Shown here: positions 56,079-64,000 of the stretch, piece by piece
How the letters are laid out: each line of letters opens with the position of its first letter
Numbering within the stretch: the stretch's first letter is position 1
Assembly: GCA_030015575.1 (NCBI GenBank)
Contig: JASDDO010000024.1
Location: 44,850,114-44,914,113 of the forward strand
From: Agapanthus africanus
Taxonomy: Eukaryota; Streptophyta; Magnoliopsida; Asparagales; Amaryllidaceae
Direction of reading: 5' to 3'
DNA: 64,000 nt
Notes under the pieces: model-generated
Database searches by the model: none
What the model was told of the DNA's origin: nothing
The model's input: only the letters and a program-made list of their open reading frames with translations
Program-made: the position numbers and the translations under genes

Positions 56079-57659
56079 TGTTCATATCAGATTTTTGCAT
56101 TTTTATACCGCCCAATTTTTATCACATTGCTTATCGGTAGGTACACTTGAGCCGTGTTTGCTAGTCAATTGCAGGATAAAGGTTCTCAGCTCTAAACGGT
56201 GAAATTCATGGAAAAACACGACAAATTCCGGATTCCTGCCAACCACAGATAAAACACGGGTCTCCGCTCTCTATCCGTATGTTGCCACACACCAGTTTAA
56301 GAGACAAAATGGCAAATCAATGTCATTTTCATGCACAAGGCTCAATGGCAACACAAGATCCAAGAAATCTACGCGGAGCTCAAGAAAATCATGGCAAAAA
56401 GATCCACATCCAATCACCTTTTGGTCTACTAAAATTCTGGAAGAAATGTGGAAAGATTATCAGAAAAATCATATACCGGACTGAAGGACATAAAAGACCA
56501 GGGAAGCACACAAAGTACGAGGGGCTAACTCCTCTATATGGCCGTGGATCCGCGGCCAATAGGGGGTCTAGGCCGCAGATCCGCGGCCGTACTGGCTCCT
56601 CAGATGGAGTGTTTTTTGGGGCAGATTGGTAATTCCATTGTTGTTCAGAATGTTGCCCTAGATTTCCATCTCCCTGCCTATAAATAGTCCAGAACTTGCC
56701 AAAGCCAAGGGTCCATAATCTTGTATTTAGATTTTAGATTATATGTTGTTGTTCTTCTTCCTCCTCTCATCTCTTCTCCATTAAAAAACTTGTAGTGAGC
56801 TTTTGTGAGTGAAGAATGAATAAAGGAGTTCTTGTTCTTACCATGCTTGTCTTTTTATTTTGTTAACTATTATTGCTTGTAATTTTCATTTGCTAATTTA
56901 GTTGTTGTTATTTGTGTTTTTTTCTTTCTTGTTCTCTTTTCCTTTATCCTTAAACAACCATGATGCTTACGCTTGATCCTTGCCGAGGTGAGGTCGCAAA
57001 TAGCTTGTTGTAATCTTCTAACCTCTTTCTTTCTATCTTCCTCCTTTGTTTTATTTTCATTTTTCTTGTAATGGGTGAGTAGTTTCCATACTTGTTAGGG
57101 TAGGATAAGGGAAGTTTGAGAGAAGGAAATCTCTCTCACTCTTTCCTTGCCCAACATCTTAAATCGAACTCCCGTTAATTGAATCACAATCCGCTCCCTA
57201 CGAGACCCTATCCTACATGATAGCGGTGATTCCGTAGTGAGACCGGTTGTGGTTGAATTAACCGGAGGTTAAGGCTAAGAGCCAAGAACGGACGGACAAG
57301 CACCAAAAGGAAGAACTTATGCGTCGGAAAGCCTAGCTTATACTCGCAAGTTCCTTCCTAGTCGTGCTAATCCCCGTTGTTGCCGATTACCGTAACACCG
57401 ATATTAAGAGTGGCAACGAAAGAAGTGAGCGACTCCTAACTCAAACTAACCTAATCCTAACCCTAACAAGCTCTCTATATATATCATTTTAGCACATAAG
57501 TAATCTAAAAACAAACCTGGAAAATTGGACTTAACTCGTTAAAGCACATAGAAAAAGATTCCCATCTCCCTGCGGTCGACCCGTACTCAACCGGCTAGCT
57601 ACAAGCGAAACCATCTTGATTGCGGTAACAAACTTAGCACGCAAAAACTTTACCGATCA
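56079..57659 (+). repeat. Athila 3' LTR
   Basis: Same length as the 5' LTR. TATA box at 56679-56686. One palindrome arm has changed (GGCCGTGGATCC). Confidence 0.95.
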
Positions 57660-57664
57660 GATGC
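57660..57664 (+). repeat. Target site duplication GATGC (right)
   Basis: Directly follows the 3' LTR; joins the PMD-like coding frame when the element and one copy are removed. Confidence 0.95.
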
Positions 57665-60600
57665 CGAATTGGACCCCGATGGGACGGCTTGAGCCTTCGA
57701 CGACTGGCATCCCAAATCATCCTATCCCGGCCATAGATATTCTGGGACGCCGCATTTTCCAGGGCGAGGCCCAACCATGAGGGCAGATCTACAAGATAGG
57801 GCTCACCCCTCGATACCCCACGGGCTACCTTTTTGGGCTCTCTACATCATGTCCACCCATCGCGCGCGACTGCAGAGGGTTGGGCTTTACCAGGCGATAT
57901 ATGCGTCCCTCTTCCACTACCAATCTCCTCACGTTTGGTGGGTTAAGGCTTTCCTGAACCAGTGGAATCTCCCCACCAACACTTTCCTCCCAGGGGATCA
58001 CGAAGTTTCGATTTCCTTGGAAGAATTCCGTGAGATCTCGGGGCTGCCGATCAGGGGGACACTTTATGAGGAATTGCTGCCTTCCGAAGAGTACGTCTTT
58101 GAGACCGAGACTGCAATGCTCGACGGCATGTCTACTGAAAATTTCGTCCGCCACAAGCGTCCGAGTTTGATCAAGGCCCTGGGCATCTTTGAAAAACTGT
58201 TCACAGAATCAGAGGAGCAGGGCGTCACCTTTAAGAGCTTCATCGCTTGCTTCCTTCGTGAGAGTGTCTTATCGAAGACGGCTCCGAAGTTTGCGAACAT
58301 CAATGACCCCTTTGGGTTTGGTTTGAACAGGAGTCCGAGTAAGGAAGAGGACTTACCGCAATATTACATTCCTATTATGTCGGCGGTATCTTTCGAATCG
58401 ATTGCAGCTCCCGGTATGGATGAGGAAACATTCTTTATGGGTTTTATCAGTGTTTGGCTCAGCTAGTTCGTCATCCCTATGCATCGCCGCTTCATGAGAG
58501 TCTCGGTTATCTACCCTGCTCATCACATTGCCGAGGGAACACGGTTGGCCGTAGGCATCCCAGCGCTGGCGCATCTTTATCATGGATTAGGCGCCGCGGC
58601 CAATACCTTAACTCCGGGTGTGGACGTAGTAAACTTCTCCCTTCATTACTTCATATCTTAGATTGAGATGCACGTGGTGGGGGCTTTTGCTGCGCACCAG
58701 AGACCCGCATTTTACGACGCCTACACTTTCCCGCGACTCATGCGGCTAGTGGATGCTTCTGCCCCTGACCCGACTCAATTTGGGGCCATTCGCGTGTTGA
58801 TTGCTCTTTACGCTAGCATGGGCGGACTGGTGTTTATTGATCGGGCCCTATCTTTTCCTTCAGGTCCAATTCAACAACTCTGCGACCAGTCGAAAGATGA
58901 GGTACCTTCTCTGAAGCCCCGGGAGGCCACGCACCTGTACATGATCAGACCAGGTTATCTGGTATTCCGTCAGAACAATGCGGCCCTTTTTATGCGGTAT
59001 AATCCGCATCTCTTCGCCCGGCAGCTTGGATATGATCAGGGCGTTCCCTTCGAGGCTTTTACAGTTGCGCCCGTCCCTTCTCCTGAAGCTGTTCGCGATG
59101 CTTCTCATCACTTCGTGAGGTTGAACATTGGTTCTCGTTTCATGATCCCTGAAGCTGACCACATTCCTCGATGTGTGGGGTCCTTCACAGGCTGGTATCT
59201 TCATCGGGTCAGCCCAATTATTGCTGAGGAGAAGAGGGTGCTTCTTGGATATGGCGCTCCTGCTCCAGTTCAGGCCATGGGAGTTCCGCCGCGGCCGCGC
59301 GCACCGGTCCGCTTTCCCCTGAGGGACACCAGTGTCGCGCTTATTCCGGGGGAGTCGGAGGTGGACCTTACTCCCACAGTTGGTATGCCATTGGGTACCC
59401 AGGCTCAGTTGATGGGTAAAAGGGCGCCAGTAGAAGTACCACCGTTCGCGGCATCGACAGTGGCCGTATCGTCCTCGGTCGCACCGCCAAGCGAGGGCGT
59501 TGGGAGTGAGGGCGTTGAAGGTGAAGTAGGTCAGCGTCGTGCCAAGGCTCCACGAGGGAGGAAACGGTCGTCCTCGGTGGTCGGTTCTGGATCCAAGCGA
59601 CGGAGGAGGACGGCTACCAATCTGCTCGACTCTGTAGTAGAGTCTGAGCCCATTCTTCAGGACGAACCATTGGCTCTGCAAGAATCGGATGCTGGCTTAC
59701 TTTTTCCGAGTTCAACTGCCGAGGAGGCCACACAATTGGCTGAGGCTATAAGACGTTCTCAAGATGAATCGGAGAACGTACGGATTTCGAAGAAGCCCTA
59801 CCCAGCCGTCATCTTTTATGAAGACCCCCCGTGGATCCGGCGACGATTCATCAGCCCTTTGGAAGAATAGGGTGAACGGGCCCTAAAACAGTCCGTTTCG
59901 GCCGATGCCGAGGACGCGCTTTCACTGTGGACCGGTGGCCATGAGTCCACCCTCGGCCCTCGGCGAGCACACCTCCTTAAGAAGGAGCGTCGGCTTGAGC
60001 AAGCCATACTGAAAGCTTCCTTGCGCATCGGTATGTTCCTGTATTTCTTTGTAATACTTCATATTGTCTGCACGCGTATATATGTATTCTTATCCTTGCG
60101 TGAACTGTGCAGAGACTTCGGCGATGGCGGAGGCTCTAAGCCGTGCTCTGACCATAGAGCCTGCTGACACCCCCAGTGAAACACCGCTCAGTATGGAGGG
60201 GGTTGATGAAATTGTCCCTCTCGCAATAGAGCCTCCTGCGGTGGCTCCTGCTCCCAAAGCGCTCGCTTCCTCGGGGGAGGCACCTTTGGTGGTCGCCGTC
60301 CCAATGGATCTCCCTGAGGGCAGCCTGAAGGCTAGGATAGAGGTAATCGAGGCTACCCTCCTTTCGTTGGAGCCCGCAGTGGCAGCCTTTGCTCCTCATT
60401 CCGAAGCCGCTGCACCGGCCCGCGTCTCCGATACCGTGCCCGAGGTTGTGGCGGAGGCCGTTGAAGCTGCTATCCCTCCAGCTCAGAATGGGAGGAGCGT
60501 CGAAGGTAACCTTCTATATTTTAAGTTAGTAATCTTTCCATTATCTGAACACTTTTGTCTTTTTAGAATTGCGCGGATTGGCGGCTTCTATTGCCGACCT

Positions 60601-61712
60601 GTCTCCCAGACAGTCTTTTCAGCGCTTGTTGGAGATGGCTGCCCCGCAAGCAATACCTCCTCAGTGCATCGTTCTCTCTTCTGGGCAAGGTTAGTGTTGT
60701 TTACCCTCTTTTCACAGCACTGCTATTATTTCGCAAAATGAAATTGATGTCCTTTACAGTCATGGAGGCCGATGATGAGGTTGAGGTTCTCGAAGGGCCT
60801 GGGAAGCTTTCAGATCCCTCTTACATGACTGTGGGTAAGTAAAGTCTCAACGCCGTTCTATTTGTTCTTTGTTTACAAGTTTTGCTGACTGTTTATAAAT
60901 CTGAACAGCCCTGCCAGTTCTCAGCGTGCTGGAGTCACGTATCGCCATGCCACCTGGCCCCTATGCTCTGCGTGCCTTAGAGCGCATGGCAAAATTAAGC
61001 CTTGCCTCTCTGTCATCCTTGATCGAGGAACTTCGTGCTGGCAGCGTAATTACGGCCGAAGCGTTTGTTGCCGAAGCTAACGGCTCTCTTCCTTTTCTTG
61101 CCACATATCACAACGAAGTAGTGGTGCAAGTCTGGGTTGAGTTTTGTCGGCAGGTGGAGGCTTGCTTGCATGTGCTTGAATGTACCCGCCTTTCTTCGGA
61201 GGCTGTGGCTGCGAAGGCGAGCTTACGGGGCCTGATTGAGCGTTGTGCGGCGAACATGATATCTTGTGAGAAGAGGCTCGGCTGCAAGATTTCGGAGAGG
61301 GAGCTGGCTTCAAAAGCGCTGATAGCGCTTCAGGCCAACCTTACAGCCAAGGCCAACAAAGCGTATGAACTTTGACGAGTGCTTCAAGAGGCCATCAAGG
61401 AGGTGGTGTCCATCGACAAAGCCGTCGTGTTCACTCGTGAAAGGGTTGAGGCTCACAAGTCTACTGAAAAAGAGCATGAAAGCCGGCCCGCCTCATACCA
61501 GGCCCACCAAGCTCAGACGGAGGCCCGTCTTCTGACAATACTAAATCACGAAGGCGAGGCCCAGCAAAAGAGGGATGAACTGGCCAATCTGCTGAATCGC
61601 CCGCCGACTTGAAGAATTGTAGATATTTTTTTTCTTTGTACATACTCTTGAATAAGAGTATATATTTTTTTGTTCCTTCACGAGTTGTACTTTGTACTCA
61701 TTTTGATTCATG

Positions 61713-61718
61713 AATAAA
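61713..61718 (+). terminator. Polyadenylation signal of the PMD-like gene
   Basis: AATAAA about 100 bases past the stop, in the ATGAATAAAAGA context shared with units 1 and 2 (minus strand there). Confidence 0.55.
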
Positions 61719-61719
61719 A

Positions 61720-64000
61720 GACATATTTTCCTTCTCAATGGTGTATCTCTTTTTATTGAATGTATTCTATGGATAGTTTATCTCAATCTCTTTGCATAAC
61801 AACGATAGCTTAGGATTCAGGGTTAAGATCTGCCTCCTAAGACTTTTCAACTTTATGCGCCGTAAGGGTCTCATAAAGAATTTTCTCCCTACCGGTCGAA
61901 AGGATCCCATAGGTGTAATTTCTCCTTAAGAATCGTGAGGATTCCTAAGTGTGTTTTCCCTTGAAAGTTGTAAGGATCTCACAAGAGAATTTGCTCCCTT
62001 ATGAGTCGTGAGGACCCGCAAGTGATGGGTAAAGTTGCCCTTATCCGCATTTCACGGAGTCAGAGGTTGCTCTGGATGCTTCCCACGGGTTCACTGCCGT
62101 GTTCGGCGAGGACCAGGCTCCGCTGTGGATGCTTCGCACGGGGTCATTGCCGTGCTCTGCGAGGACCAGGATCCGCTCTGGACGTTTCCCACGAGGTCAA
62201 GATTGACATAAGCCGCGTTCCACGTAGCCAGGAATTTTGCTCTGGATGCTTCCCACGGGTTCACTGCCGCGTTCGGCGAGGACCAGGCTCCGCTCTGGAT
62301 GCTTCACATGGGGTCATTACCATGCTCTGCGAGGACCAGGATCCGCTCTGGACGTTTCCCACGGGGTCAGGATTGACATAAGCCGCGTTCCACGTAGCCA
62401 GGAATTTGCTCTGGATGCTTCCCACGGGTTCACTGACGTATTCTGCGAGGACCAGGCTCCGCTCTGGATGATTCACACGGGGTCATTGCCGTGCTCTGCG
62501 AGGACCAGGATCCGCTCTGGACATTTCCCACGAGGTCAGGATTGACATAAGCCGCATTCCACGTATCCAGGAATTTTGCTCTGGATGCTTCCCACGGGTT
62601 CACTGCCGTGTTCTGCGAGGACCAGGCTCCACTCTGGATGCTTCACACGGGGTCATTGCCATGCTCTGCGAAGACCAGGATCCGCCCTGGACGTTTCCCA
62701 TGGGTCAGGATTGACATAAGCCGCGTTCCACGTAACCAGGAATTTTGCTCTGGATGCTTTCCACGGGTTCACTGCCGTGTTCGGCGAGGACTAGGCTCCA
62801 CTCTGGATGCTTCACATAGGGTCATTGCCGTGCTCTGTGAGGACCAGGATCCGCTCTGGACGTTTCCCACGGGGTCAGGATTGACATAAGCCGCGTTCCA
62901 CGTAGCCAGGAATTTTGCTCTGGATGCTTCCCACGGGTTCACTGCCGTGTTCGGCGAGGACCAGGCTCCGCTCTGGATGCTTCACACGGGGTCATTTCCG
63001 TGCTCTGTAAGGACCAGGATCCACTCTGGACGTCTCACTGGGTCAGGATTGACATAAGCCGCATTCCACGTAGCCAGGAATTTTGCTCTGGATGCTTCCC
63101 ACGGGTTCACTGCCGTGTTCGGTGAGGACCAGGCTCTGCTCTAGATGCTTCACACGGGGTCATTGCCATGCTCTGCGAGGAACAAGATCCGCTCTGGACG
63201 TTTCCCACGGGGTCAGGATTGACATAAGCCGCGTTCCACGTAGCCAAGAATGGTTGACTTTATCCGCATTTCACGGAGTCGGGGTTTGACTCTCGGTCTT
63301 TTGTGCACCGCCGAGTCATGGAACCGGGAGTTGCTGCTGTTCCGATTTGCTTGATTTTGTGTCAGTTGTAATGAGAAGAATGTTGAGATGATCTCCAGGT
63401 TATCTGTGAACCGTTGAGATTTGGCTTCTTCTTCTGATGAAACCTGGGGAGGAAAGGTGTGATTCTCTCTTTGTTTGAGCCCCTGGATTGTATATAGGGA
63501 TTGATGTGATATCACGTGTAGGGCATAAATTTCATTCATTTTTCTTTTTATTTCTTTCCGCGATGCTCTATCATTTCAGCTTTTATATCGCGAAGGTCGC
63601 GATTGCCCAACCATTTTGGCTATTTTTCGTGGTGCCCAATCATTTCGGCTATTTATTTTATTTTTACTCGCTGCTTTTTATTGCGAGCTACCCAATCATT
63701 TCGGCTATTTTGCATGCATACACTTTTACTTGGTGATTTTGTTCGCAAGTTGCCCTATCATTTCGGCTATTTCGTATGCATGTGTGGCTTGCTGGCTCTT
63801 TGCTGCAAGCTTGGATTTAGACACCGATTTCGGCATCAGCACCGCTACAACTGGGATATTGCCAGGAGCGAATCATCATTTGCCTTCGTCGATGTCGAAC
63901 AAAGGTGTCTTAATAGACAGGGTTAGGATTCTGTCGACTAAAGCTTTTGACTTTATGAGCCGTAAGGGTCTCATAAAGGTATTTCTCCCTACAAGTCGTG
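61720..64000 (-). mobile_element. 3' region of the inverted Tat element
   Basis: Mirror of 22530-25440. A five-hairpin module at about 61845-62035, a tandem array (62050-63260), a GTATATAGGG block near 63490, GCCGAAATGAT repeats (63560-63780, as their complement), and the start of another hairpin module at 63945-64000. The 72-bp repeats seen in units 1 and 2 are absent between hairpin module and array. Integrase would lie beyond the window. No gene. Confidence 0.8.
62050..63260 (-). repeat. ~169-bp tandem array in inverted Tat element
   Basis: The landmark GATTGACATA recurs at 62201, 62371, 62540, 62709, 62879, 63047 and 63217: periods of 168-170, about seven units. It is related to the 171-bp array but has lost the multiple-of-three period, so open frames are short. 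Units contain CACGGGTTCACTGCCGTG-type stems. Confidence 0.9.

Larger units (their letters stand above)
45731..57659 (+). mobile_element. Complete Athila (Ty3/gypsy) element
   Basis: Two 1581-bp LTRs in direct orientation, both TGTTCATATC...ACCGATCA, flanked by GATGC. Primer site follows the left LTR; purine tract AAGTTTGGGGGTA precedes the right. Gag and pol are present in order protease, reverse transcriptase, RNase H, integrase, but stops and frameshifts make it non-autonomous. By hand I count about 27 differences between the LTRs (about 1.7%), so insertion is fairly recent, yet the coding damage suggests it may have been copied while already defective. Confidence 0.95.
45484..61612 (+). 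pseudogene. Spliced antisense plant mobile domain (PMD)-like gene, split by Athila
   Basis: Coding starts at ATG 45484 and runs in one frame to 45730; after the 11.9-kb Athila insertion it resumes in phase at 57665. A frame change near 57777 leads into the PMD-like region (W-V-K-A-F-L-N-Q-W, S-L-E-E-F-R-E-I-S-G-L-P, W-L-S... Y-P-A-H-H-I-A-E-G), then an Ala/Pro/Ser-rich linker with a basic K-R-R-R-R patch. Four introns follow: 60031-60112, 60506-60566, 60690-60759, 60835-60908. All are GT...AG and all join in frame. The last exon is a coiled coil ending at 61612. In-frame stops: 58464, 58659, 59868 (TAG), 61373 (TGA; Trp in unit 2). PMD-like extra ORFs are known in Tat elements. The product is probably nuclear; function unproven. 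Confidence 0.75.

Noticed and set aside
58668-59870. A free-standing 400-aa host gene
   Set aside because: It is the same frame as 57777-58661 interrupted by stops, part of the spliced antisense PMD-like gene of a Tat element.

Overview
The window is plant nuclear DNA made almost entirely of nested and tandem LTR retrotransposons. I see no host gene, tRNA or rRNA. The lineages are plant-specific: Ty3/gypsy Tat elements with two RNase H domains, an Athila element with the Asp-type primer site, and a chromovirus. No reading frame for a transposition protein is fully intact; breaks are listed entry by entry.

Layout. 1-915: decayed chromovirus integrase with an intron-like insert. 1096-36292: a head-to-tail Tat array that shares LTRs, in the order internal 1 (only RNase H and integrase onward, 1096-~8590), LTR A (~8590-12604), internal 2 (gag to integrase and beyond, 12605-~27670), LTR B (~27670-31463), internal 3 (gag-protease only, 31464-36290). 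About 10 kb of unit 1 (1096-11256) is repeated almost unchanged in unit 2 (20421-30335); internal 3 and the right part of LTR B are clearly older. 36293-~37778: minus-oriented Athila-like LTR. 37779-41435: LTR, initiator-Met primer site and non-coding start of another element. 41436-45730 plus 57665-64000: an inverted (minus strand) Tat element, split by a full Athila element (45731-57659; two 1581-bp LTRs; target duplication GATGC on both sides).

The most interesting system is on the antisense strand of the Tat elements. The LTR carries an antisense TATA box, a non-coding exon and a conserved splice donor; an intron ends at a conserved acceptor 5 bases before an ATG; coding exons follow, ending in a conserved coiled-coil segment and an AATAAA signal. 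In the inverted element this slot holds a five-coding-exon gene related to the plant mobile domain (PMD) family. In tandem units 1 and 2 the same slot holds two quite different ORFs of ~170 codons, which resemble each other, joined to remains of the same coiled-coil exon. The Tat family thus looks like a carrier with an exchangeable, spliced antisense cargo. Introns can persist there because the sense genomic RNA is not spliced at antisense sites.

The non-coding DNA is also unusual. LTRs and 3' regions are built from short inverted repeats in which the loop or core is constant and the arms change together: GATCCTNACGA-loop hairpins in five-hairpin modules, TTTAA-core quasi-palindromes, dense CACGTG pairs, and, in the unrelated LTR at 37779-39985, a series of TGTGA-loop hairpins. 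Either RNA/DNA structure is selected or reverse transcription repeatedly 'corrects' imperfect palindromes.
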